A stretch of DNA of 64,000 nt from Chersky-840 sp963838775 (lineage in GTDB: Bacteria; Actinomycetota; Acidimicrobiia; Acidimicrobiales; UBA8190), in contig CAWISP010000028.1 of the NCBI GenBank assembly GCA_963838775.1, positions 186,001 through 250,000 on the forward strand. The letters are read 5' to 3'. The first letter of the stretch is position 1; the number at the start of each line of letters is the position of its first letter. Both the position numbers and the translations under genes were made by a program. The notes below the pieces were generated by a model. That model saw nothing but the letters and a program-made list of their open reading frames with translations, had not been told where the DNA came from and ran no database searches. Positions 1 to 7,945 of this stretch are shown here, in pieces.

Positions 1-22
1 CTCATAAGGTCGCCCCCTTGGG

Positions 23-28
23 TAGGTT
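23..28 (+). promoter_or_regulatory. -10 element (TAGGTT) of a probable leaderless mRNA
   Basis: TAGGTT lies 7 nt before the ATG at 36. The same TANNNT-N6-8-start arrangement recurs at several other genes in the window, so transcription probably begins at or next to the start codon. Confidence 0.4.
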
Positions 29-35
29 CGACACT

Positions 36-494
36 ATGGGTCGGATGGCGGCGCGGGTCCTGTGGCCTCGCAAGGCTCGTGACGATGCCGTACGAGCCGC
101 GGGAGGGATCTTGCTGCGCCCTGCGTTGGGTGACCGACTCGAGGTCGCCTTGGTCCATCGCCCCAGCCGTGATGATTGGTCGCTTCCCAAAGGAAAGCTC
201 GATGCGGGCGAGTCCTACGAGGAGTGTGCCCTGCGCGAGGTGCTCGAGGAAACCGGCTATCGCTGTCGGCTGATGGGCTTCGTCGGGTTCAGCGAGTACC
301 AGGATCGCAAGGGCAGGGACAAAGTCGTCGGGTATTGGGTCATGGAGGTACTCGACGGCGAGTTTGCGGTGTCCAGCGAGGTCGACGATCTCCGATGGAT
401 TGACTTGGAGACTTCCCATTACGTCCTCACCTACGAGCGTGACCGTGAGATCCTTGCCGCGCTCGACACCATCGGGCTGGCTCGGTCTGGCTGA
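36..494 (+). CDS. Nudix hydrolase
   Basis: Predicted 152-residue Nudix-fold pyrophosphohydrolase that would cleave a nucleoside diphosphate linked to another moiety; the substrate cannot be read from sequence. The Nudix box is complete at residues 53-75: G, five residues, E, seven residues, then REVLEETGY, which supplies the metal-binding glutamates. The ATG at 36 is preferred over an in-frame TTG at 18 because a -10-like TAGGTT ends 7 nt before it. The gene stands alone, with 120 bp to the next start. It resembles the short 8-oxo-dGTPase or diadenosine-polyphosphate hydrolase types, but I cannot choose between them. Family call is firm, function is not. Confidence 0.85.
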   Translation: MGRMAARVLWPRKARDDAVRAAGGILLRPALGDRLEVALVHRPSRDDWSLPKGKLDAGESYEECALREVLEETGYRCRLMGFVGFSEYQDRKGRDKVVGYWVMEVLDGEFAVSSEVDDLRWIDLETSHYVLTYERDREILAALDTIGLARSG

Positions 495-614
495 CAGGCA
501 CCATCGTGGAGTCCGTCCCGCGCGCCACCGACCACAGGTCTGGATCTGGTCACGCCTAGTTCCACACAGTCGGTGCCGTCAGGGGATGGCCGAGTCAATT
601 ATCATCGTTTCTTC

Positions 615-1787
615 ATGCAGACCCGGCTCGTCAGGGTCAAGGACCTCAGCAAAGACGACGAGGATGCGTGGCGTCGTTTGGCAGCGCGGTCTTTGGAACC
701 CAACCCTTTCGCTGAACCGGACTTCTTCATCTTGTCGGTCCGGCATTTCGAGAAATATGCCGACGCCAGATTGGTGATCGCGCAAGAGGGAACTGAGTTC
801 ACGGGCGTCCTTCCGCTCGCCCGTGTTGATTCTCCTCGAGTTCCTCCCAGGAGAATCGAGAGTACGACCGCGGATCCGACGCAGATCTCGGGACTACAGA
901 CCCCCCTCGTCGATCGTACAGATCCCGATCAAACGGTCGATGCCCTCATGGCCGCACTAGGCCGGGCGGCGAGATACGACGGGTGGCCCGGCATCGTGTT
1001 GTTCGACGAGATCGCCAGCGACGGGCCGGTGGCTGCTTCCTTGCGACGAGTCTGTGAGCAACGACGCTGTCCGATCTTTGTCAAGGACACCTGGGAACGA
1101 GCGACCGTCAGCCGAGTGGGGAAATGGGCGACTCCGGTTGACGCGAAGCGACGGGGAGACATCGGCCGCAGAAGACGTCAGCTCGTGAACGACGCCGGCG
1201 CGGAGGTCACGGTGATCGACCTCTCTGCGGAGCCCGCGGCATGTGACGCCTTCCTCGAGATGGAGCTCGCAGGCTGGAAGGGACGCGAGGGGGGTCACGC
1301 CTTCGCCCGCTATCCAAACATGGCGGCGTGGTTCCGGGATTGGCATCGTCGCCTGGTGGCAGCCAACCGCGTGACGCTCCTCGCTCTCACCGTGGGTTCT
1401 GTCCGTATCGCCATGACCTATTTCGTCAGGGGCGGAGAGGGCCTCTTCTGCTTCAGGGTCGCCTTCGACGAGACATATGCAAAGTATGGCCCGGGCCCTA
1501 TGTTGCTGGCCTCGGCGTTGGACTTCCTCCGTGACAACACCGACGCGGCATGGATCGATTCCATGACCGGAAAGGACAACACCTTCTTTCTCCGCATGCT
1601 GCCCGAACGGCGGAGATTGTCAAGGCTCTACATCGGTACGGGTGGGAGATTGGACAGAGCCATGGTGTCGGCTCTCCCCGCTCTGACGAAGCTCGCTGCT
1701 GCGAGGCACCAGATGCAAAAGCGTTTCGTACACGCCACCAAGAGGGCGACGGGGCCGAGCGGTAAGCCTTCTCAGGTCGAGAGGTAG
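615..1787 (+). CDS. FemAB/CelD-like GNAT acetyltransferase
   Basis: A 390-residue protein resembling the acetyltransferases annotated as CelD/BcsL or BioF2-like, a double-GNAT fold related to FemAB. The N-terminus has the typical LEPNPFAEPDF stretch, and the C-terminal half holds the second GNAT core (around TYFVRGGEGLFCFRVAFDE, then a GPGPMLLASALDFL stretch). Family members are often found with polysaccharide or cell-envelope genes, and a role in acylating an envelope component is inference only. The ATG at 615 is taken as start; a GTG at 573 in the same frame would add 14 residues without clear family similarity. The 3' end overlaps the convergent hydrolase gene by 16 bp. Confidence 0.75.
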   Translation: MQTRLVRVKDLSKDDEDAWRRLAARSLEPNPFAEPDFFILSVRHFEKYADARLVIAQEGTEFTGVLPLARVDSPRVPPRRIESTTADPTQISGLQTPLVDRTDPDQTVDALMAALGRAARYDGWPGIVLFDEIASDGPVAASLRRVCEQRRCPIFVKDTWERATVSRVGKWATPVDAKRRGDIGRRRRQLVNDAGAEVTVIDLSAEPAACDAFLEMELAGWKGREGGHAFARYPNMAAWFRDWHRRLVAANRVTLLALTVGSVRIAMTYFVRGGEGLFCFRVAFDETYAKYGPGPMLLASALDFLRDNTDAAWIDSMTGKDNTFFLRMLPERRRLSRLYIGTGGRLDRAMVSALPALTKLAAARHQMQKRFVHATKRATGPSGKPSQVER

Positions 1788-2515
1788 CGCCCGAAGAAAT
1801 CCCAGATCATGCCCCAGCCGGCCAGTGCGGCTTCGGGGCGGTAGTTGGGCCGGTAGGTGGCGAAGAAGGCGTGCCCGGCCCCTTCGAACGTGTGGAACTC
1901 GAAGGTCTTGTGGTGTTCGGCGAGGATCTTCTCGAGCGCGGCGGTCTCCTCGGGAGAGGGGTTCTGGTCCTCGGCCCCGAACAGGCCGAGCAACGGACAC
2001 GAGAGGTTCCCGGCCAGGTGCGCCACGGGGCCCATCTTGAGGGGCAGCTCCTTGGGTGGACCCACCACGACGAAGGCGCCGTAGCAGTCGACCGCCGCGT
2101 CGAGGGTGAGGCTGCACGCCGCCAGAAATGACTGGCGACCCCCCGAGCAGTAGCCGATCGTCGCCACCTTGCCGTTGGAGGTCGCCATCGCCTTCAGGTA
2201 CGTGGTGGCGCCTTCCACGTCTCCCACCAGCTGCGCGTCGGGCACACCCCCGGCGCTCCGCACCACGGCGGCGGCGTCTTCGATGCTGGCGCCGGGGGCC
2301 TGGCGCCAGTAGAGGTTGGGGCACAGAGCCAGGTAGCCGTGGCCGGCGAACCTCCGGGTGATCTCCTTGGTCTCCTCGTCGTAGCCGGGCATGTGGTGGA
2401 TGACCACCACCGCACCGAACGGCCCGTCGGACAGTGGCTGGGCCAGGTAGGCCTCGACCTCGTCCCCTTGGTACCCGGTGATCCGGACGGTCTCTGCTCG
2501 CAGCGCATCGGTCAT
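1772..2515 (-). CDS. Dienelactone hydrolase family protein
   Basis: A 247-residue alpha/beta-hydrolase of the dienelactone hydrolase family. The triad is visible: Cys123 in the elbow GYCSGG, Asp183 in FGAEDQ and His215 in GAGHAF. Cysteine rather than serine as nucleophile is typical of true DLH members, which open the lactone ring of dienelactones; many genomic homologues act on other esters. The ATG at 2515 is chosen because it follows a GGGGG ribosome-binding site 7 nt upstream; an upstream in-frame start would add 12 unrelated residues. No aromatic-degradation genes are nearby, so the substrate is unknown. Confidence 0.88.
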   Translation of the reverse strand: MTDALRAETVRITGYQGDEVEAYLAQPLSDGPFGAVVVIHHMPGYDEETKEITRRFAGHGYLALCPNLYWRQAPGASIEDAAAVVRSAGGVPDAQLVGDVEGATTYLKAMATSNGKVATIGYCSGGRQSFLAACSLTLDAAVDCYGAFVVVGPPKELPLKMGPVAHLAGNLSCPLLGLFGAEDQNPSPEETAALEKILAEHHKTFEFHTFEGAGHAFFATYRPNYRPEAALAGWGMIWDFFGRYLST

Positions 2516-2588
2516 AGACGTCCCCCTCGAGTTATCTTCACGGAATCGCAACCCCGTTCTGATCCTTTTGACAGGTTAAGCAGGCACG

Positions 2589-2891
2589 ATGGATGGTGTG
2601 GAGACCTTCGTCCTCGAATCGTGCAGTAGCACCTGGCTCTTCGACACCGAGCGGATGCGGTTCCGTCGGGTTCTGAAGGGGGTGGACGTGGGCCGTCACC
2701 CGGCGGTCACGGACTGGCGCCCGTACTTCGGGCTCGACATCGACCCCCGCTCGGAGTCGTTCGTGGTCATGCTCAACGCCGACGGGACCCGGCTCCTGCG
2801 CTCGTGGCGCCACACCGAGCAGTGCACGCAGTGCGGCGCTCGGGCCACCGCCGAGCTCTCCCTGGACGAGGTGCGGGCCGCCACCGCCTGA
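2589..2891 (+). CDS. Small conserved-looking protein of unknown function
   Basis: A 100-residue protein that I do not recognise. It begins at an ATG 73 bp from the divergent hydrolase start. Its central part is rich in aromatic residues and aspartate (DWRPYFGLDIDPRSESF), followed by a CTQCGA motif near residue 80 that could hold a metal or form a disulfide. No signal peptide or membrane segment is visible. Composition and codon use match the neighbours, which supports a real gene. Just beyond its stop begins a run of 15-bp tandem repeats. Confidence 0.6.
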   Translation: MDGVETFVLESCSSTWLFDTERMRFRRVLKGVDVGRHPAVTDWRPYFGLDIDPRSESFVVMLNADGTRLLRSWRHTEQCTQCGARATAELSLDEVRAATA

Positions 2892-2935
2892 CCGGCGCCG
2901 TCGAAGGTCCGGGGCCGGGGGCTCCACACGCCCGG

Positions 2936-2995
2936 TCTCACACCACGCTGTCTCACAGCACGCTGTGTCACACCACGCTGTGTCACACCACCGTA
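2936..2995. repeat. Four tandem copies of a 15-bp unit
   Basis: Four adjacent 15-bp units (2936, 2951, 2966, 2981), consensus TNTCACACCACGCTG. The first three differ at one or two positions and the fourth diverges at its end. The array lies between two convergent genes, and its last units encode the final residues and stop of the gamma-lyase gene. Confidence 0.85.
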
Positions 2996-4137
2996 TCGAG
3001 GGCGCGCTCGAGGTCCTCTGTGAGGTCGTCGACCGTTTCGATCCCTACGCTCAGGCGCACCAGGTCCCCGGGGACTTCGTTGCTTGAGCCGGCCGCGCTG
3101 GCATGGGTCATGCGACCGGGGTGCTCGATCAGGCTCTCCACGCCACCGAGGCTCTCCGCCAGGGTGAAGATGCGGGTCCGGGTGCACACCTCCAGGGCCG
3201 CCTGCTCCCCTCCGTGCAGCGTGAAGCTGACCATGCCCCCGAAGGCCCGCATCTGCCGGCGGGCGACGTCGTGTCGAGGGTGGTCGGCAAGCGAAGGATG
3301 CAGCACGCGCTTCACGGCCTCGTGACTGCGCAACATGTCGACGACGGCGAGCGCGTTCGCACAGTGGCGTTCCATCCGAATCGGCAGGGTCATCACGCCC
3401 CGTTGGACCAAGAAGCAGTCCAGGGGCCCCGGCACGGCACCGGCCGCGTTTTGGAGGAAGGCCAGACGTTGCGCACAGGCGGGGTCGTTGGTCGCCGCGA
3501 ATCCCCCGATGACATCGGAATGCCCACCCAGGTACTTCGTCGTGGAGTGCACCACGATGTCGGCACCGAGGTCGAGGGGGCGCTGGATCCACGGGGTGGC
3601 AAAGGTGTTGTCGACGACGACGATGGCACCTTGTCCATGGGCCAACTCGACGAGCGCGGCGATGTCGATGATGTCGAGGAGCGGGTTCGTCGGCGTCTCG
3701 ACCCAGACCATGCGTGTCTCGGGCTTCAACACCTCTCGGAGGGTGGATAGCTGCGCGGTGTCGACGGCGAGACCGGCCCGGCGGTGGACCTGGGTCGCCA
3801 GTCGGTACGTCCCCCCGTAGCTGTCGGTGGGCATGATCAGATGGTCACCGGGATCGAGCAGGCGCATGATGGCGTCCTCGGCCGCCATCCCGCTGGCGAA
3901 GGCGAACCCGAATTCGGCCCCCTCGAGGAGGGCCACGTGGGCCTCGAGGCTGGCCCGGCTCGGGTTGCCCGAGCGGGCGTACTCGTAGCCGCGGTCCACC
4001 CCCACGGCGTCCTGGGCGAAGGTCGACGACAGGTAGATCGGGGTGTTGACGGCCCCGGTGGTCGGGTCCGGGCCGCCGCCGCCGTGCACGGAGCGCGTCT
4101 CGAATCCGGTCCCCGTCAGGTCCCTCCGGTCGCGCAT
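2983..4137 (-). CDS. Cystathionine gamma-lyase / gamma-synthase family PLP enzyme
   Basis: A 384-residue member of the Cys/Met-metabolism PLP family. The PLP lysine is Lys201 in STTKYLGGHSDVIGG, preceded by the Asp-containing VVVDNTFATPW motif that contacts the pyridine nitrogen; SGNPSR and ETPTNP are also in place. The gene starts 4 nt after the cystathionine beta-synthase gene, so the two are surely co-transcribed. Paired with that enzyme the likely reaction is cystathionine cleavage to cysteine, ammonia and 2-oxobutyrate (reverse transsulfuration). Gamma-synthase activity cannot be excluded from sequence. The 3' end runs into the 15-bp repeat array. Confidence 0.9.
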   Translation of the reverse strand: MRDRRDLTGTGFETRSVHGGGGPDPTTGAVNTPIYLSSTFAQDAVGVDRGYEYARSGNPSRASLEAHVALLEGAEFGFAFASGMAAEDAIMRLLDPGDHLIMPTDSYGGTYRLATQVHRRAGLAVDTAQLSTLREVLKPETRMVWVETPTNPLLDIIDIAALVELAHGQGAIVVVDNTFATPWIQRPLDLGADIVVHSTTKYLGGHSDVIGGFAATNDPACAQRLAFLQNAAGAVPGPLDCFLVQRGVMTLPIRMERHCANALAVVDMLRSHEAVKRVLHPSLADHPRHDVARRQMRAFGGMVSFTLHGGEQAALEVCTRTRIFTLAESLGGVESLIEHPGRMTHASAAGSSNEVPGDLVRLSVGIETVDDLTEDLERALDTVV

Positions 4138-4141
4138 CGTC

Positions 4142-5809
4142 TCAGCGCGGGCCCGCCGCCAGGGTGGCGAGGACGTCCGAGCGCGTGATGACGCCGACGG
4201 GATGGCCGCGGTCGAGGACGACCAGTGCCGGCGCGCCCTCGAGGCGCCTCACCGCCACATGGACCTGCTCGCCCGCACCGATGGTCGGCAGCGGGTCGCT
4301 CATGACGTCGCTCACGGCACGATCGAGCATCGCCGCGTCGGCGAAGACGCTGTCCATGAGGTCGCGTTCGCTGACCCCACCCACCACCTCGGCCAGCACC
4401 ACGGGGGGCTCGTGCTTGACCACGGGCATCTGGCTCACGCCGTACTCCCGCAGGATGGCGATCGCCTGGCGCACGGTCTCGTCGGGGTGGGTGTGCACGA
4501 GGGACGGGAGGGCGGGGTCGCGCGCCGCGAGGAGGTCGCCCACGGTCGTCCCCGCCGCCTGGAGGAATCCGTAGTCGGCCATCCACGTATCGTTGTAGAT
4601 CTTCGAGAGATAACCGCGCCCGGAGTCGGGGATGTGCACCACGATGACGGCGTCGGGCGGGAGGTCGTGGCCGACCACCAGTGCCGCCGCGATGGCGGTG
4701 CCTCCCGACCCACCGAGGAGCAATCCTTCTTCGCGCGTCACCCGCCGGGCCGTGGCGAAGCTCTGCGCGTCGGAGATGGCGACCACCCGGTCCACCACGG
4801 ACGGGTCGTACGTCGAGGGCCAGAAATCCTCACCGATGCCCTCCACCAGGTATGGGCGTCCCGACCCCCCGGAGTACACCGAGCCGTCGGGGTCGGCCCC
4901 GATGATCTGGACCCCGGGATTGCGCTCTTTGAGGTACCGGCCGATGCCCGTGACGGTGCCGCCCGTGCCGATGCCGGCCACGAAGTGTGTGACCCGCCCA
5001 CGCGTCTGTTCCCAGATCTCGGCGCCGGTGGTCTCGTACTGCGCCTGGGGATTGTTGGGGTTGTGGTACTGGTCGGGCTTCCAGGCGTTGGGCACCTCCC
5101 GGGCCAAGCGGTCCGAGACCGAGTAATAGGACTCGGGGTGCTCGGGTGCGACCGACGTGGGGCACACGACGACCTCGGCGCCATAGGCGCGCAGGAGGGC
5201 GATCTTCTCGGGGCCCACCTTGTCGGGGCAGACGAAAATGCAGTTGTAGCCACGACGGGCCGCCACGATGGCGAGGCCCACGCCGGTGTTCCCGCTCGTG
5301 GGCTCCACGATGGTGCCGCCCGGGAGGAGCTGGCCGTCTCGCTCGGCGCCCTGGATCATGGCCAGCGCGATGCGATCCTTCGACGATCCCCCCGGGTTGA
5401 AGAGCTCGAGCTTGGCGACGAGCGTGCATTCGAGGTCCCGGGCGGTGCGGTCCAAGCGGACCATGGGTGTGTTGCCGATCAGGTCGACAAGGGACTCGGC
5501 CACGTCCATGGGCGGGCCCGGGTCGGTGATGCGCCGTATCTCGACGCCGGTCAGCGCTTCGGCCCTGTCGCCGATGATGGCGTCATCGGTGAACAGCTCG
5601 GTGGGCAGACCGGCCCGACGCAATCCGACCGCCACCACGACCGCCTCGGCGACCGGCCCCCAGACGCCGACCCGGCGGGGGATGCGGGCCCGTAGCGCTC
5701 CGACGAGGGTGGCCAACGGTTCGTCGCCCTCGAAACGGTGAACGTGGAGTGCTCTATCGGTGAGTCGGGCAGGTGCCGGTTCACTGCCGACGACGACGAG
5801 CACGTCCAT
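4142..5809 (-). CDS. Cystathionine beta-synthase with extra N-terminal domain
   Basis: A 555-residue protein. Residues 101-425 form a fold-type II PLP enzyme with Lys144 in NPGGSSKDR, the PTSGNTG loop and the GIGTGGT phosphate-binding loop. Roughly residues 430-555 hold two CBS domains (VSQMPVV and GVITRSDVLATL regions), as in mycobacterial cystathionine beta-synthases of about 460 residues. The first 100 residues are an addition that I do not recognise: VLVVVGSE, then GVWGPVAEAVVVAVGLRRAGLPTELFTDD. An internal Met101 (MDVAESLVDLIGNTP) would give the usual length, but the ATG at 5809 has a fair AGAGG site and the extension reads as real protein. It should condense homocysteine with serine, or act as a cysteine synthase. 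Confidence 0.88.
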   Translation of the reverse strand: MDVLVVVGSEPAPARLTDRALHVHRFEGDEPLATLVGALRARIPRRVGVWGPVAEAVVVAVGLRRAGLPTELFTDDAIIGDRAEALTGVEIRRITDPGPPMDVAESLVDLIGNTPMVRLDRTARDLECTLVAKLELFNPGGSSKDRIALAMIQGAERDGQLLPGGTIVEPTSGNTGVGLAIVAARRGYNCIFVCPDKVGPEKIALLRAYGAEVVVCPTSVAPEHPESYYSVSDRLAREVPNAWKPDQYHNPNNPQAQYETTGAEIWEQTRGRVTHFVAGIGTGGTVTGIGRYLKERNPGVQIIGADPDGSVYSGGSGRPYLVEGIGEDFWPSTYDPSVVDRVVAISDAQSFATARRVTREEGLLLGGSGGTAIAAALVVGHDLPPDAVIVVHIPDSGRGYLSKIYNDTWMADYGFLQAAGTTVGDLLAARDPALPSLVHTHPDETVRQAIAILREYGVSQMPVVKHEPPVVLAEVVGGVSERDLMDSVFADAAMLDRAVSDVMSDPLPTIGAGEQVHVAVRRLEGAPALVVLDRGHPVGVITRSDVLATLAAGPR

Positions 5810-5833
5810 ATGACCTCTTCTACTCTAAGGGCG

Positions 5834-5861
5834 TTGAGAGCGTCGTCCTTACTGGTAGCTT
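5834..5861 (+). promoter_or_regulatory. Promoter of the tRNA-Ser gene
   Basis: TTGAGA (5834-5839) and TAGCTT (5856-5861) are separated by 16 bp. The predicted start lies about 8-10 nt before the mature tRNA 5' end. Confidence 0.5.
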
Positions 5862-5876
5862 CGACTTCGCGCTGTG

Positions 5877-5965
5877 GGAGAGGTGCGAGAGCGGCCGAAT
5901 CGGACTCACTGCTAATGAGTTGACCTGGGAAACTGGGTCCGAGGGTTCAAATCCCTCCCTCTCCG
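5877..5965 (+). tRNA. tRNA-Ser (anticodon GCU)
   Basis: An 89-nt class II tRNA. The acceptor stem GGAGAGG pairs with CCTCTCC and leaves G as discriminator, as expected for serine. The anticodon stem ACTCA/TGAGT encloses CTGCTAA with GCT at 5911-5913. The long variable arm folds (GACC against GGGTC), and the T arm is GAGGG-TTCAAAT-CCCTC. The 3' CCA is not encoded. Confidence 0.96.
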
Positions 5966-6027
5966 CTCATGGTTCGGTGGGGCGCCCGCGACGACGGGTG
6001 GCGCCGGGTGGTGGACTGCTACCCCGG

Positions 6028-6033
6028 TAGATT
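6028..6033 (+). promoter_or_regulatory. -10 element (TAGATT) of rimO, leaderless type
   Basis: TAGATT is followed by exactly 6 nt and then the GTG start of rimO at 6040. No ribosome-binding site is present in that gap. Confidence 0.5.
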
Positions 6034-6039
6034 GTCCTG

Positions 6040-7344
6040 GTGGCCGAGCGATACTGGTTGGAGACCCTGGGCTGTCCGAAGAACCAGGTGGACTCCGACA
6101 AGCTCGCCGGCACGCTCCGGCGCGACGGTTACGAGCCGGCCCCATCGCCCGATGACGCCGATCTGGTCGTGGTCAACACGTGCGCCTTCATCGAGGCGGC
6201 GCGCCAGGAATCGATCGACACCATTCTCGAATTGTCGGCAGCACGGCACGAAGGGGCGCGTCTGGTGGTCACGGGATGTCTGGCCGAGCGCCACGGCGAC
6301 CAGCTCACCGCGGCGCTGCCCGAGGTGGACCTGGTGGTGGGCTTCGGGGTTCCCGTCACCCTCGGCGCGCCGCGTGCAGGCACCTTCACCGACCTGTCCC
6401 CGACCGACGAGGCCCCCCCGTCCTTCGACCTCTTGAACCTGCCCCGTCCCGCCGCCCATGCACCGTGGGCCTATGTGAAGGTGGCCGAGGGTTGTGACCG
6501 GCACTGCGGCTTCTGCGCCATCCCGTCGTTCCGGGGCCTGCAGCGGTCGCGTCCCGAAGACGTGGTGGCGGCCGAGGTGGACGAGCTCGGTGACGGTGTG
6601 CGCGAGGTCGTCCTCGTGGCCCAGGACCTGGCGTCGTGGGGACTCGATCGCGCTGCACCCGAGCGCGTGGCGCGCCCGGCGGGGACGCCGCGTCCCATCG
6701 TGGGCCTGGTGCGCCGTCTGTCGCAGCGCGTCGAGCGCGTCCGGCTGCTCTATCTGTACCCCTCGTCCCTCGACGACTCGCTCATCGACGCCGTGGTGTC
6801 CACCGGCGTGCCCTATTTCGACCTGTCGCTGCAGCACGTGTCGCGCCCGCTGGTCCAGCGCATGCGGCGGTGGGGTGATGCGGAGCGGTTCCTGGAGCGC
6901 ATCGACACGATCCGTGCCGCCGCCCCCGACGCCGCCCTACGCTCGTCGTTCATCCTGGGGTACCCCGGTGAGACCGAGGACGACCACGACCTCCTGCTGT
7001 CGTTCCTGGCCGAGGCGCGCCTCGACTGGGCGGGCTTCTTCACCTTCTCCGAGGAGCCCGGCACCTTCGCCGAGGGGCTCGACGACGCGGTGCCGGCCGA
7101 GCTCGCCCTGGAGCGGCTGCGAGAATGCTCGGAGCTCCAAGACGCCGTCACCGCCGAGCACCGGGCCGCACTGGTGGGCGAGCGCCTCGAGGTGCTCGTC
7201 GACGAGCCCGGCGTGGCCCGCTCGTTTCGTGAAGCGCCCGACATCGACGGCGTCGTCCATGTCGAGCACACCCTTGCGGTGGGTGAATTCCACAAGGTGG
7301 TGGTGACGGGCGCGGCCGGGCCGGACCTGTGGGCCGAGGCATGA
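6040..7344 (+). CDS. rimO: Ribosomal protein S12 methylthiotransferase
   Basis: A 434-residue methylthiotransferase of the RimO group, which adds a methylthio group to an aspartate of ribosomal protein S12 using two [4Fe-4S] clusters and SAM. The N-terminal UPF0004 domain has Cys12, Cys48 and Cys80. The radical-SAM motif is Cys152-x3-Cys156-x2-Cys159 (CDRHCGFC). A TRAM-like C-terminal segment follows residue 370. Length and the ETLGCPKNQVDSD start fit RimO better than MiaB. The start is GTG, placed 6 nt after a TAGATT -10 element. It heads an apparent operon with pgsA and cinA. Confidence 0.95.
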   Translation: MAERYWLETLGCPKNQVDSDKLAGTLRRDGYEPAPSPDDADLVVVNTCAFIEAARQESIDTILELSAARHEGARLVVTGCLAERHGDQLTAALPEVDLVVGFGVPVTLGAPRAGTFTDLSPTDEAPPSFDLLNLPRPAAHAPWAYVKVAEGCDRHCGFCAIPSFRGLQRSRPEDVVAAEVDELGDGVREVVLVAQDLASWGLDRAAPERVARPAGTPRPIVGLVRRLSQRVERVRLLYLYPSSLDDSLIDAVVSTGVPYFDLSLQHVSRPLVQRMRRWGDAERFLERIDTIRAAAPDAALRSSFILGYPGETEDDHDLLLSFLAEARLDWAGFFTFSEEPGTFAEGLDDAVPAELALERLRECSELQDAVTAEHRAALVGERLEVLVDEPGVARSFREAPDIDGVVHVEHTLAVGEFHKVVVTGAAGPDLWAEA

Positions 7345-7365
7345 CCCTGTGGGCCGAGATATGAC
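7326..7365 (+). repeat. 20-bp imperfect tandem duplication across the rimO/pgsA junction
   Basis: Two adjacent 20-bp copies (7326-7345 and 7346-7365) differ at two positions. Each contains an ATGAC: the first supplies the rimO stop, the second the pgsA start at 7361. Confidence 0.85.
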
Positions 7366-7945
7366 CGAGCCGCTGCGAGAGCGCATGCGCGTATCGACCT
7401 TCGGGCCCTCCGCGCTCAAGACGCCGGCCAACGCCATCACGGTGGGCCGCCTGCTCGCCACCCCGGTCCTGGTGGGGATGATCGTCGTGCACGGCGCGGG
7501 GTGGGCCCCCTTCGGCGTGGCGCTGGCGATCGGGCTCACCGACGGCGTCGACGGATGGCTGGCGCGTCGCCAGGGCACGACGCGTTCGGGCGCATTCCTC
7601 GACCCGCTGGCGGACAAAGCCGCCGTGGTGGGTGCCCTGTGCGCGCTGGCGGTCAAAGGGGAGCTGTCGTGGCTCCCCGTGGCCATCATCGCGGCGCGCG
7701 AGGTGTGGATGAGCCTGTACCGCATCGCCGTGGGCCGCCGCGGCATCTCGATCCCGGCCCGCTCGAGCGCCAAGCTCAAGACCCTCGTCCAGGGCGTCGC
7801 CATCCTGTTGTGCCTGGCGCCGTCGGTCGCTCCCCATCACCGCGTCCTCGACGTGGCCATCTGGGTGGCGGTCGCGTTGACGGTGGTAACGGGGGCGCAG
7901 TACCTCCTCGACGGCCGGCGTGCCGCCCAGGAGCTGCACCGGTGA
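7361..7945 (+). CDS. pgsA: CDP-diacylglycerol-glycerol-3-phosphate 3-phosphatidyltransferase
   Basis: A 194-residue integral membrane enzyme of the CDP-alcohol phosphatidyltransferase family, which would make phosphatidylglycerophosphate from CDP-diacylglycerol and glycerol-3-phosphate. The signature is complete: Asp61, Asp64-Gly65, Ala68-Arg69, Gly77, Asp81 and Asp85 (DGVDGWLARR then GAFLDPLADK). Several hydrophobic segments follow. The ATG at 7361 is chosen over an upstream in-frame start at 7349, since it is the duplicate of the ATGA at the rimO stop. It overlaps cinA by 4 bp (GTGA), which points to translational coupling. Its position before cinA and recA is common in Gram-positive bacteria. 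Confidence 0.9.
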   Translation: MTEPLRERMRVSTFGPSALKTPANAITVGRLLATPVLVGMIVVHGAGWAPFGVALAIGLTDGVDGWLARRQGTTRSGAFLDPLADKAAVVGALCALAVKGELSWLPVAIIAAREVWMSLYRIAVGRRGISIPARSSAKLKTLVQGVAILLCLAPSVAPHHRVLDVAIWVAVALTVVTGAQYLLDGRRAAQELHR

